DNA from: Pseudomonadota bacterium
GTDB taxonomy: Bacteria; Myxococcota_A; UBA796; GCA-2862545
Assembly (NCBI GenBank): GCA_947475315.1
Contig: CANJMY010000007.1
Location: forward strand, 1 to 64,000
Direction: 5' to 3'
Length of the DNA: 64,000 nt
Below are positions 33,371 to 42,006 of this stretch, in pieces. The translations under genes were made by a program, and so were the position numbers. The notes under the pieces were generated by a model, which did not search any database, was not told where the DNA came from, and saw only the letters and a program-made list of their open reading frames with translations. The first letter of the stretch is position 1. The number at the start of each line of letters is the position of its first letter.

Positions 33371-34915
33371 ATGGAACGTCTGACCAGCCGCCTGCAAGAC
33401 GCGTGGATTGACGGGGCTTCGCCGCACGCGTTGCTCGTGGACGCAGTCTCGGGTCAGGCCGTCGCCGAGGCCAGCTCGAATGGCTTGGATCTGGGCGCGG
33501 CGCTCGCGTTCGCCCGAACGGTGGGCGGGCCCTCCTTGCGGGCGCTCACGTTCGCCCAGCGCGGAGCGCTGCTGAAGTCTCTGAGCGGCGTGCTGCACAC
33601 GCACCGCGACGAGCTGGTCGACCTGTCCCGGGCCAACTACGGATCGACGCGCGGCGACGCGAAGTTCGACGTGGACGGCGCCAGCGCGACGCTGGCCTAC
33701 TACGCCTCGGTCGGCGCCAAGCTCGGCGATCGCGCGGTGCTGCTGGACGGCGACGCTGAGGCGATCGGTCGCTCGGCCCGGTTTGTGGGCCAGCACGTGC
33801 TGGTTCCGCGTCAGGGCGTGGCGCTCCACATCAATGCGTTCAACTTCCCCGCGTGGGGCATGGCCGAGAAGCTCGCGGTCAGCTTGCTGGCCGGTGTCCC
33901 GGCGCTGGTGAAGCCGGCGACCGCCACCGCGCTCGTCACCTGGCGCGTGGTGCAGCTGTGGGACGAGGCCGGTCTGCTCCCCGCGGGCGCGGTCAGCCTG
34001 CTCTGCGGCAGCGCGGGCGACCTGCTCGATCATCTGGCACCGCAGGACGTCATCGCCTTCACGGGTTCGAGCGACACGGGCCGGACGATTCGGTCGCACG
34101 CGAAGGTGATCGCGCTCGGCATCCCCGTGAACGTCGAGGCCGACTCGCTGAACGCGTCGGTGCTTGGGCCGGACGTCGAGCCGGGCGAGCCGACCTTCGA
34201 GATGTTCGTCAGCGACATGGTCCGCGATCTGACCCAGAAGGCGGGCCAGAAGTGTACCGCGATCCGGCGCGTGTTCGTCCCGACCGATCTGCTGGAGTCG
34301 GTGCGCGAGGCGCTGTCGGACCACTTCGAGCGCGTGGTCGTGGGTGACCCGGACGCCCGCGAGACGTCGGTGGGGCCGGTGTCGACAGCGGCCCAGCTCC
34401 GCGACGTGAACCGAGGCGTGGACACGCTGGCCTCGCACTTCGACGAGCTGATCGCCGCCAAGGGCGACCTCCCGGAGGCGGGCTTCTTCGTGCGGCCCCG
34501 CGTGTTCGTGACGGACCAAGGCGCGGACGCTCCGTTCGTGCACGAGCACGAGGTGTTTGGCCCGGTGGCCACCGTGCTGACCTGGGACGGCGACGCCGAC
34601 GCGGCGGTGGCGATGGTCGCCAAGGGCGGCGGTGGCCTGGTCGCCAGCGTCTACAGCGACGACGAGTCCTGGGCGGGGCGGGTGGTCCTCGGCCTCGCAC
34701 CCTGGCACGGCCGGATCCACTGGGGATCGAAGAAGGTGGCCGATCAGAGCCCCGGGCCAGGTACGGTGCTCCCCAACCTGGTGCACGGTGGGCCCGGCAA
34801 GGCAGGAGGTGGCGAGGAATTGGGCGGGGTGCGCGGGATGCGGTTCTATCAGCAACGCACGGCGATCCAAGCGGATCGTACGCTCCTGGAGCGCGTCCTG
34901 GGCCCGACCCCCTGA
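33371..34915 (+). CDS. BoxD/PaaZ-type semialdehyde dehydrogenase
   Basis: 514 residues. It matches the aldehyde-dehydrogenase half of E. coli PaaZ, including Glu256 (VEADSLN) and Cys295 (AGQKCTAIRR) at the same positions. The hydratase half of PaaZ is absent, as in BoxD. Such enzymes oxidise the CoA-semialdehyde formed after ring opening of phenylacetate or benzoate to the acid with NADP+. No other paa or box gene is in the window, so the substrate is inferred from family only. The ATG follows GGAGG by 7 bases. Confidence 0.85.
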   Translation: MERLTSRLQDAWIDGASPHALLVDAVSGQAVAEASSNGLDLGAALAFARTVGGPSLRALTFAQRGALLKSLSGVLHTHRDELVDLSRANYGSTRGDAKFDVDGASATLAYYASVGAKLGDRAVLLDGDAEAIGRSARFVGQHVLVPRQGVALHINAFNFPAWGMAEKLAVSLLAGVPALVKPATATALVTWRVVQLWDEAGLLPAGAVSLLCGSAGDLLDHLAPQDVIAFTGSSDTGRTIRSHAKVIALGIPVNVEADSLNASVLGPDVEPGEPTFEMFVSDMVRDLTQKAGQKCTAIRRVFVPTDLLESVREALSDHFERVVVGDPDARETSVGPVSTAAQLRDVNRGVDTLASHFDELIAAKGDLPEAGFFVRPRVFVTDQGADAPFVHEHEVFGPVATVLTWDGDADAAVAMVAKGGGGLVASVYSDDESWAGRVVLGLAPWHGRIHWGSKKVADQSPGPGTVLPNLVHGGPGKAGGGEELGGVRGMRFYQQRTAIQADRTLLERVLGPTP

Positions 34916-34936
34916 GTGGATCGTGACGAATCAGGA

Positions 34937-34965
34937 TTGAACACGGCGGCAAATGCGTCTAGATC
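34937..34965 (+). promoter_or_regulatory. Possible sigma-70-type promoter
   Basis: TTGAAC and TAGATC with a 17-base spacer lie in a locally AT-richer gap (34916-35014) before the small coupled gene pair. The -10 match is poor. Confidence 0.25.
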
Positions 34966-35014
34966 GTCAATGTGCTCGCGTCTGATCCGATACTCACACC
35001 TCGAGGAGGGAAGA

Positions 35015-35170
35015 TTGGCGACGAAGGACTGGAAGAAGGCGATCCAGGACGCCATCGAGACGCTGGAAGATCGCGTCCGCTCGGCGCTGGACGCGCTGGC
35101 GCCCAGGCCCCAGCTGGTCCCCGTGCCGGTCGGCCGTCCCACGCGGGATGATCGGCGCCGTCGGGAGTGA
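35015..35170 (+). CDS. 51-residue charged helical protein
   Basis: TTG start directly after GGAGGG (about 5 bases). The first 30 residues are an amphipathic helix (KDWKKAIQDAIETLEDRV) followed by a Pro-rich stretch and an Arg/Asp-rich tail (TRDDRRRRE). Its stop overlaps the GTG of the next gene (GTGA). No family is recognised; translational coupling suggests it is a partner or regulator of the following membrane-anchored protein. Confidence 0.55.
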   Translation: MATKDWKKAIQDAIETLEDRVRSALDALAPRPQLVPVPVGRPTRDDRRRRE

Positions 35171-36369
35171 CCTCGGCCGCAGTCCTCTGGGTCGCGCTGA
35201 TGGCGGCCGTGGTGGGCTTGGCTGCCGCTTGGTTTGTCGTCCCACACCCGCCCGAGCTGGACGGTGAGGCTTGGTTCAAGGGGATCCTGGTCGCGCGGCT
35301 CGCGGATCGTGCGCCCGCCGACGTGATGCGCTGGGTCGTGTGGCACCCTCTGGGCCGCTGGCCTGAGCGAAAGCTCGCGCACCCGACGGTGGAGTCGATG
35401 CCCGGGAAGCTCCTGCCCGGAGAAGGCGAGCTGCTGGCCAGGTTGGCACGCCTGCCGAACATCGTCGCGCGCTGGGCCATGCTTCGGGACGAGGCGGTGG
35501 CCAAGACCCTGACCCTGCCGGGTGACCTCCCTCCAGAGGCGAGCCCCGCGCGCTGGCTGGGTGCCGCGAGCGGCTGGGACCGCGTGCGGGACGACGCGCT
35601 GCCCGCGTCCGCGGAGCGCCGGACGAGCTCGTCGTGGCTGCTGATCGACGATCCGCGACCCGGCGTCCCGGACGTGTCGGCGGCGTTCGCGGGGTTCGCG
35701 GAGGTACGCACGCTGGCGTCTCTGTGCGCGGATCCGGTGATCGGCGGCGCGTGGGAGATGGCGCGGACGCGGCTGGCGCAGGTCGGGCAGGTGACCGCAG
35801 CCGAGTGGGACACGATCGCAGCCGGGATGGCGCCCTGGGGCCGCGTGGCGATGGCGTCGGCGGTGGATTCGTTGGCCAAGGTGATGGAGACCAAGCTGCC
35901 GGTCAACAAGCCAGAGCGGCGCTTGATCGTCGCGGCGACAGGCGGCGCGATGCCGGTGCTGCTGCGCGCGCTGGCGGAGCGCGTGGACCTGCGCGACCGC
36001 GTGATCGCCGTGGTGTCGGTCGGCGGCGCGGTGGGCGGGCTCCCCGACCAGCAGGGCCCGCTGTCGGAGGCGGTCGCGGACGACTGGATGGCGCACAATT
36101 TCCAGCACGGCCTGATGGACGTGGAGATCCTGCGTCGCATCCCGTACGCGTCGATCCAGTGGCTGGACACGTCCGAGCCGGTGCCGGGCGCCGGCGGCAT
36201 CCCCGTGGCGCGCGCGCGCTTCCCGGAGCCCGAGTGGGACGGCCGGGCCTTCCGCTGCGTCGAGCCTGTGGACCTGGGCGTGGTGCCGGTGGAGGCCGAT
36301 CTGCCGGTGGACGAGGTGGTCGGCGCGCTGCGCCTGGTGGTGGACCTGTGGGTGCTGTCACGGCGGTGA
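35167..36369 (+). CDS. Membrane-anchored protein of unknown function
   Basis: 400 residues. One N-terminal membrane helix (about 3-25) precedes a large soluble domain. The segment LIVAATGGAMPVLLRAL followed by VIAVVSVGGAVGGLP (about 256-290) resembles the core strands of an alpha/beta-hydrolase-like fold, but the nucleophile position is not a Ser in GxSxG, so activity is doubtful. GTG start overlapping the stop of the 51-residue gene. Function unknown. Confidence 0.6.
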   Translation: MTSAAVLWVALMAAVVGLAAAWFVVPHPPELDGEAWFKGILVARLADRAPADVMRWVVWHPLGRWPERKLAHPTVESMPGKLLPGEGELLARLARLPNIVARWAMLRDEAVAKTLTLPGDLPPEASPARWLGAASGWDRVRDDALPASAERRTSSSWLLIDDPRPGVPDVSAAFAGFAEVRTLASLCADPVIGGAWEMARTRLAQVGQVTAAEWDTIAAGMAPWGRVAMASAVDSLAKVMETKLPVNKPERRLIVAATGGAMPVLLRALAERVDLRDRVIAVVSVGGAVGGLPDQQGPLSEAVADDWMAHNFQHGLMDVEILRRIPYASIQWLDTSEPVPGAGGIPVARARFPEPEWDGRAFRCVEPVDLGVVPVEADLPVDEVVGALRLVVDLWVLSRR

Positions 36370-36407
36370 GGCTTGCGGGTCGTCCCGCGATCGGCGAATG
36401 AGGCGGC

Positions 36408-37331
36408 ATGCGCATGCACGCCTTCCATCGTACCGAGCTGCTCCTGGGTCAGGAGGGCTACGCCCGCCTTGAGGGCGCCTCCATCGCCGTGATCGGCCTG
36501 GGCGGCGTCGGCAGCCACGCGGCTGAGGCGCTCGCGCGCTCCGGCGTCGGTCACCTCACGCTCGTCGACTTTGACGCGGTGTGCCTGACCAACCTCAACC
36601 GTCAGGTGCACGCGCTGCGCAGCACCGTGGGCGAGAAGAAGGCCGACCTGATGGCGGCCCGCTGCAAGGACATCCACCCCAAGCTCGACGTGCGCGGCCT
36701 GGCCACCTTCTACGGCCCTGACACCCGCGACGAGATCTTCGACCGGCCCTACGACGCCGTGCTCGACTGCATCGACCACATGGCGACCAAGCTGCACCTG
36801 CTCCAGACCTGCGTGGAGCGCGGCATCCCGGTGTGGTCTGCCATGGGCGCGGGTGGGCGTATGGACCCCACACGCGTGCGCGTGACCGACATCGAGGACA
36901 CGAACACCGATCCGTTCGCGCGCATCGTCCGCAAGAACCTGCGGGAGGCTGGCATCGAGCGTGGGATCCGCGCGGTGTGGTCGGACGAGCCGCCCAACGA
37001 CGTGGACGAGGAGGTCGAGGCGGCCTTCAAGTGCATCTGCCCCGACAAGGCCGGCACGCCGTACTCCTGTGACCGGCGCTTCCAGGTGCAGGGCACGGTG
37101 GCGTGGATGCCTCCGGTGTTTGGCTTGGTGATGGCGGCGGCGGTGGTGGGCGCGCTCGCGCAGCGCAAGACCGTGAGTGATCCGGCCCCTGCGCCCCTGC
37201 TGGCGCCGCACAAGAGCGTGCCGTCGCGGCAGAAGCCGAGCGCCGAGCGTCGCCGTGAGCTGATGGAGATGGCCTCGCTGCTCCAGCCTGTCGCGCGCGC
37301 GGATCTGGACGCGCCACCCTCGGATGGCTGA
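36408..37331 (+). CDS. tcdA: tRNA threonylcarbamoyladenosine dehydratase
   Basis: 307 residues. An E1-like ThiF fold with the ATP-binding loop IGLGGVGSHAAE (about 28-39), LVDFDAVCLTNLNRQ and VLDCIDHMATK. It uses ATP to cyclise t6A37 in tRNA to ct6A. Length and motif order match E. coli TcdA/CsdL; the tail after residue 250 is the usual membrane-associated hydrophobic helix plus a polar extension. Its last 8 bases overlap the ABC transporter ATPase start, so the exporter genes are co-transcribed. Confidence 0.92.
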   Translation: MRMHAFHRTELLLGQEGYARLEGASIAVIGLGGVGSHAAEALARSGVGHLTLVDFDAVCLTNLNRQVHALRSTVGEKKADLMAARCKDIHPKLDVRGLATFYGPDTRDEIFDRPYDAVLDCIDHMATKLHLLQTCVERGIPVWSAMGAGGRMDPTRVRVTDIEDTNTDPFARIVRKNLREAGIERGIRAVWSDEPPNDVDEEVEAAFKCICPDKAGTPYSCDRRFQVQGTVAWMPPVFGLVMAAAVVGALAQRKTVSDPAPAPLLAPHKSVPSRQKPSAERRRELMEMASLLQPVARADLDAPPSDG

Positions 37332-38313
37332 AGCGCGACTCCACGCCGCGGGCCTGTCTCGGGCGTTCCAGACGCGCACGCGTCGGGCGGGGTTGAGCGG
37401 CGCGGTCGTGGACTGGATCTCGCCGATCCACACTGAGCGCGTCGTGATCGAGGGCGTCGATCTCGACGTGCGCGCGGGCCAGGTCGTGGGGCTGCTCGGC
37501 GCCAACGGCGCGGGAAAGTCCACGGTGGTGAAGTGCCTGGTGGGGCTGCTTCAGCCGACCTCCGGGACGGTGCGGATCGACGGGCTCGACCCCTTCGCGC
37601 AGCGTGAGCAGGTCGTGCGTCGCCTGGGCGTCGTGTTCGGTCAGCGGTCACAGCTGTGGTGGGACCTGGCGGTGCGTGAGTCGTTCGACCTGCTCGCGGC
37701 GCTGTTCGGGGTGGACGACACGACGCACAGAGCCCGCCTTGAGTCGCTCGTCGCCGCCCTGGAGATCGAGGACCTGCTCGCGCGACCGGTGCGAGAGCTG
37801 TCTCTGGGCCAGCGCGTGCGCTGCGATCTGGCGGCGAGCCTGCTGCACGGACCGTCGGTGCTGGTGCTTGACGAGCCCACGATCGGGATCGACGCGTCGG
37901 TGCGGACGCGAGTGCGCTCCTTTGTGCGGGCGCGCGCGGACGGGGGCGCCGCGGTGCTGCTCGCCACGCATGATCTAGACGACGTCGACGCGATCTGCGA
38001 CGCCGTTGTGCTGCTCGACCATGGACGTCCGATCTTTCAGGGGCCGCCTGCCGCGCTCAAGACGTGGCTGGGTGGTGTGCGCTCGCTGCGGGTCGTCCCG
38101 CGGGCCCACGTGTCGGACGAGGCGGTCGCGGCGCTCTCGGCGCGGCTGGGCGTGGCCGTCGCGCGCGAGGGCGGCGCGCTGCGGGTGCCGATCGACGTGG
38201 ACGCCGCGGTTCGCACGCGCGTGGTGCTGGACGCGATCGACGTGATGGACGTGGCCACGGTCGAGGCGTCGCTCGAGCGGCTGCTCGCCGACTGGTACGA
38301 GGCCCACCGGTGA
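37324..38313 (+). CDS. ABC exporter ATP-binding protein (COG4586-like)
   Basis: 329 residues. Walker A GANGAGKST at 59-67, signature LSLGQRVRCD, Walker B VLVLDEPTIGID, an H-loop TH motif in LLATHD. The N-terminal extension before the Walker A and the C-terminal ~80 residues match the COG4586 type that pairs with two COG4587/COG3694 permeases. It energises export of an unidentified substrate; some relatives export viologens. GTGA overlap to the first permease. Confidence 0.88.
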   Translation: MAEARLHAAGLSRAFQTRTRRAGLSGAVVDWISPIHTERVVIEGVDLDVRAGQVVGLLGANGAGKSTVVKCLVGLLQPTSGTVRIDGLDPFAQREQVVRRLGVVFGQRSQLWWDLAVRESFDLLAALFGVDDTTHRARLESLVAALEIEDLLARPVRELSLGQRVRCDLAASLLHGPSVLVLDEPTIGIDASVRTRVRSFVRARADGGAAVLLATHDLDDVDAICDAVVLLDHGRPIFQGPPAALKTWLGGVRSLRVVPRAHVSDEAVAALSARLGVAVAREGGALRVPIDVDAAVRTRVVLDAIDVMDVATVEASLERLLADWYEAHR

Positions 38314-39080
38314 CCGGCCGCCTCGCGCTGCTGCGGCTCGGGGCGAAGTACGCGTACGCGTGGCGCGGCGATGTGGTGATCGCGTGGATCTCGTCGGCGC
38401 TGGTGATGCTGGCCGCGGCGGGTACCTGGCACGCGGCGGCGCGCGCGGGCGGCGAGGACCCAGCCGTCGCGACGACCTGGGTGGTGCTGGCGTGGGCGGT
38501 CTCGCGGGTGACGAGCAGCCGACTCGATGACAACCTGGCGCAGCGTTGGCGGAGCGGTCAGGTCGCGACGGATCTGCTCAAGCCGATCGGGCTGGTGTCC
38601 TGGCTGTTGTGGCGCGACGCGGGGCGCGCGATCGCGACGCTCGTCGTGATCGGCGCGCCGCTCGTGCTCCTGGGCGCGGCGCTGGGCCCGCTCACGCTGC
38701 ACGGTGGTCTGGTGTCGGCGCTGGGCTTCCTGCTGTCGCTCGGCCTGGGTGTCGTCACCGGGGGCGCGCTGGCGATCTGCGTGGGTGTCCTCGCCGCACG
38801 GAGCGGGCAGGGCCAAGGCATCGTGGGGCTCAAAGAGGTCGTGGTCCCGCTGATCTCCGGGGCGCTAGTGCCCCACGCGATGCTGCCGGAGGGGGTTGCA
38901 CGCGCGCTCTCCTGGCTGCCGACGGCGGGCCTCGCGACCGCGCCGGCGGCATGGTGGATGGGCGGCGCATGGCCGCTGGAGGCGCTCGCGCTCCAGGTGA
39001 TGTGGGCGGTGATCCTCTGCGCGCTCGCCGAGGTGTCCTGGCGCCGCGCGACGCAGGCGCTCACCGTGGTGGGCGGATGA
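38310..39080 (+). CDS. ABC-2 exporter permease, subunit 1
   Basis: 256 residues with six hydrophobic helices, starting with the AYAWRGDVVIAW segment typical of COG4587-type ABC-2 permeases. The GTG overlaps the ATPase stop (GTGA) and its own stop overlaps the next ATG (ATGA). It should form the membrane channel as a heterodimer with the following gene product. Confidence 0.8.
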   Translation: MTGRLALLRLGAKYAYAWRGDVVIAWISSALVMLAAAGTWHAAARAGGEDPAVATTWVVLAWAVSRVTSSRLDDNLAQRWRSGQVATDLLKPIGLVSWLLWRDAGRAIATLVVIGAPLVLLGAALGPLTLHGGLVSALGFLLSLGLGVVTGGALAICVGVLAARSGQGQGIVGLKEVVVPLISGALVPHAMLPEGVARALSWLPTAGLATAPAAWWMGGAWPLEALALQVMWAVILCALAEVSWRRATQALTVVGG

Positions 39081-39841
39081 ACGCGTGGCTCCTGCTTGTG
39101 CGCGCGCGGGGGCGTGAGCGTTGGCGCGCGCCGACGGACGCGCTGGTCGGCGTGACCGCCGACCTCGCGGGCGCGTTCGTGGGCTTGGCGATGGTGCTGG
39201 CGGTGTTCACGCGGGTCGACACGTTCGCGGGGCTGAATCAGCGCGCGATGATCGCGTGCTGGGGCGTGGGCGAGGTGGCGCGCGGGTTGGCGGGGCTGGT
39301 CAGCAGGCCTGTGTCCGCGGTGCCGAGCCGCTACGTGCTCGACGGAGGCCTTGACCGACTCCTGCTCCGACCGACGTCGGTGCTCGGTCAGGTGATCGCG
39401 GAGGGCGTGAACCCGGTCGCGTCGCTCCCCGCGCTGTGGGGTGCGTGGGCCGCGCTGGCAGCCTGCACGCACGTCGGCCCCGGCGAGGTCGCGCGGCTGG
39501 TGATCGGCGGCGCGCTCGGTGCGCTCCTGATGGGCGGCGTGGCGCTCGCGGTCGCGTCGAGCGGCTTCTGGATCCCGCAGCGGGGCGGCGCGGTGTCGGT
39601 CGTCTGGCAAGCGACGAGCTTCGCCGCGTGGCCGCCTGACGCGCTCGCGGGGCCGCTGCGCTGGCTGCTGGTGACCGCGCTGCCGTTCACCTTCGCAGGC
39701 TACGCGCCCGGCTGCTGGCTGCTCGGGGTGCCGACGCCCGCGTGGATGGCGGCGTGGCCGGTCGTCTCGCTCGCGTGCGGGGCCATCGGCGCGCTGGCGT
39801 GGCGCGCCGGGCTTCGGCGGTACGGGTCCGCGGGCAGCTGA
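39077..39841 (+). CDS. ABC-2 exporter permease, subunit 2
   Basis: 254 residues, six helices, resembling COG3694-type permeases: an N-terminal LLLVRARGRERWRAP amphipathic start and a central segment ending in the LDRLLLRPTSVL element typical of the family. It is the third gene of the overlapping ATPase-permease-permease set; the stop lies 3 bases from the convergent oxidoreductase stop. Confidence 0.8.
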   Translation: MNAWLLLVRARGRERWRAPTDALVGVTADLAGAFVGLAMVLAVFTRVDTFAGLNQRAMIACWGVGEVARGLAGLVSRPVSAVPSRYVLDGGLDRLLLRPTSVLGQVIAEGVNPVASLPALWGAWAALAACTHVGPGEVARLVIGGALGALLMGGVALAVASSGFWIPQRGGAVSVVWQATSFAAWPPDALAGPLRWLLVTALPFTFAGYAPGCWLLGVPTPAWMAAWPVVSLACGAIGALAWRAGLRRYGSAGS

Positions 39842-39844
39842 GCC

Positions 39845-41104
39845 CTACGTGTGGACCGCGAACTTGGCGACGTCGACGTCGACCAGGCCGTACTTGCACA
39901 TGGTCCGGATCAGCTGGAGCGCGTGCTTGTCGCGGGCGGCCTCGCCCGTGAACACCTTGGGGATGTTCGCCTCGAAGTGAGGCGCGACCAAGCGGCCGAA
40001 CCACGTCGTCTCCTTCATCCGCAACCCGACGTCCAGGATGGACCACAGCTTTCCGTTGTAGAAGGTCTCGACGGCCTCCTGCCAGCCACGCACGTGCGAC
40101 GCCTGGTCGGCCTCGTACTTCTTCATGGCCTTCATGCCGCCGTCACCTTTGGTGAGGGCCATGGCCAGCTCGTTGGCGGAGGTGAGGGCGAGCATCATGC
40201 CACTGGAGAACACGGGGTCGACGAAGCCGAAGGCGTCGCCGACGAGCGCCCAGTTCTCGCCCACGCCGCGTCGCGCGACGAGCGACCAGTTGTTGAAGCG
40301 CACCACCGGCGTGACGCGCTTGGCGTTTACGTTCCACTTGGCGGCGATCGAGTCGCGCTTGAGGATGTTGTCGAAGCGCTCCTCATCGGTGTCGCCGTAC
40401 TGCGAGGCACGCTCGGCGGGCAGCACGAAGCCGACGCTCATGCGGTCGGGGAGCGGGATGCGCCAGGACCAGCCCCAGTCCATGACCTCGGTGTGCACGT
40501 GTCCTTCGTCGAGCGAGGGCACATCGTCGCAGTGGGCGAACAGCGCGATGTCCTTGCGGGGGCCCTCGTCGGCCTCCAGACCAAGCAGCCGCGCGAACTT
40601 GCGCGAGCGGCCTGTCGCGTCGATGATCCAGTCGGGCTGTTTGCCGGCCAGGACCTCTGCCGCGGCCAGGGTCTCGTCGGTGAGCTTGAGCTTGTCGGTG
40701 CCCTCGACCGCCTCCACCTGCGCGCGGTGGGTGAGCACGGTGGCGCCGGCGCGGGCGGCGGCGGCGCGAAAGGTGGCGTCGTACTTCTCGCGCGGCACGT
40801 TGTACGCGTACGTGCACTTGGCGCCGGGCACCGTGTCGAACTTGAAGGAGTGGATGGTCCGACCCTTGTCCAGGATGAAGGTCGCGCCGGGCTTGAGCTT
40901 GCTGTAGCTCTTGACCTCGTCCGCGATGCCCAGGTCAAACAGGAAGGGCATGATCGCGGGGATGAGCGACTCGCCCACGATCAGCGGAGGGCGCTTGCCC
41001 GGGTCGAACAGGACCACGGTCTTTCCCGCGCGCGCGAGCCAAACGGCCAGCGCGGCGCCTGACGGTCCGCCTCCGACGATGGCGACAGTCTGGACGTGGC
41101 TCAA
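39845..41104 (-). CDS. FAD-dependent oxidoreductase, flavin-halogenase-like
   Basis: 419 residues. N-terminal FAD loop VGGGPSGAALA, then GESLIPAI near 44-51, Lys71 in LKPGATF where halogenases have their catalytic Lys, the tryptophan-halogenase motif WSWRIP, and the later ALVGDAFGFVDPVFSSGMML that closes the FAD site. These fit the FADH2-dependent halogenase/geranylgeranyl-reductase superfamily. Without a flavin reductase or biosynthetic cluster nearby I cannot say whether it halogenates. TTG start preceded by a strong AGGAGG. Confidence 0.78.
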   Translation of the reverse strand: MSHVQTVAIVGGGPSGAALAVWLARAGKTVVLFDPGKRPPLIVGESLIPAIMPFLFDLGIADEVKSYSKLKPGATFILDKGRTIHSFKFDTVPGAKCTYAYNVPREKYDATFRAAAARAGATVLTHRAQVEAVEGTDKLKLTDETLAAAEVLAGKQPDWIIDATGRSRKFARLLGLEADEGPRKDIALFAHCDDVPSLDEGHVHTEVMDWGWSWRIPLPDRMSVGFVLPAERASQYGDTDEERFDNILKRDSIAAKWNVNAKRVTPVVRFNNWSLVARRGVGENWALVGDAFGFVDPVFSSGMMLALTSANELAMALTKGDGGMKAMKKYEADQASHVRGWQEAVETFYNGKLWSILDVGLRMKETTWFGRLVAPHFEANIPKVFTGEAARDKHALQLIRTMCKYGLVDVDVAKFAVHT

Positions 41105-41229
41105 GGTGAGCCTCCTGGGGCGAGGTGAGGGCTGGTTGAGTAGCCGGTTGTTTGCGGGTCGACACGGCAGCGTTCCGCGGCTACCGTGGCCGCGTTGATC
41201 GGGCCGTTTGGTCGGCCCGTGGAGGCCTC

Positions 41230-41943
41230 TTGATTCCGTCCGTTCGTTCTGCCCGCTTCGTCGGTCTGCTGGCCTTCTCTGGCCTGTTCGCCACCCTGGC
41301 TGCGTGCAGCGGGAGCGCTCCTGAAGCGCCCGCCGAGCAGGCGCAGCAGGGTGCCAAGGGTCGCAAGGCCAAGGCGCCTGGCGCCGGCGAGGCCCGCCCG
41401 GACATGGTCCACGTGGTCCCCAAGCGCTTCGGCAACCTGACCTCCGACACGCTCCCCACGGTGGAAGGCATCGCCGCCAAGATGGGCGCCCCGTACACGG
41501 CGCGCGCGGCCGAGGGCGGTCTGTCCGGCGCCACGGTCCAGATCCTCCGCGACGGCGCGGTGGTCGCGGACGTGTGGCCGGCGACCGACAACAAGTCCAT
41601 CCTGCGAACCTACTCCACGTCGGACAAGGTGCAGTACCCGTTCAACGGCCGCGTCGGCCTGCGCATGGGCGACCACAAGAACTGGACGCGCATGGTGTGC
41701 GAGCTCGCGGCGTCTCCGCTCGACGGCAAGGCCTTCTGCCACTCGTCGTCGGACGCGCACCTCGGCTACATCGTCGAGGGCTGGGCTGGTGATGCCAAGG
41801 TGGTGCCCGCCAAGGAGGCGCTGGCCGATCTCAAGATCGTCGGCCTGCTCTGGGCTCCTGCGGCGCCGGGCGCTACGCCGAAGCCTGCCGCCACCCCGGA
41901 TGAGGGCGCGGACAAGGTCCCTGCCGACGGCGCCGCCGAGTAA
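41230..41943 (+). CDS. Lipoprotein of unknown function
   Basis: 237 residues from the TTG that follows GGAGG (4 bases). Signal peptide with lipobox LAAC, an Ala/Lys/Gly-rich linker, then a central domain (about 60-205) containing a VEGIAAKMGAPYTA strand-helix and two Cys (MVCELA and FCHSS) that could pair. The end is Pro/Ala/Asp-rich. No family is recognised. It is divergent from the flavin enzyme. Confidence 0.6.
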   Translation: MIPSVRSARFVGLLAFSGLFATLAACSGSAPEAPAEQAQQGAKGRKAKAPGAGEARPDMVHVVPKRFGNLTSDTLPTVEGIAAKMGAPYTARAAEGGLSGATVQILRDGAVVADVWPATDNKSILRTYSTSDKVQYPFNGRVGLRMGDHKNWTRMVCELAASPLDGKAFCHSSSDAHLGYIVEGWAGDAKVVPAKEALADLKIVGLLWAPAAPGATPKPAATPDEGADKVPADGAAE

Positions 41944-42006
41944 GCGCGTCGTCCCACGGGGCCACGTCACGCGGGTCAGGACATTTCCGGGACTACGGAG
42001 CCGCTC

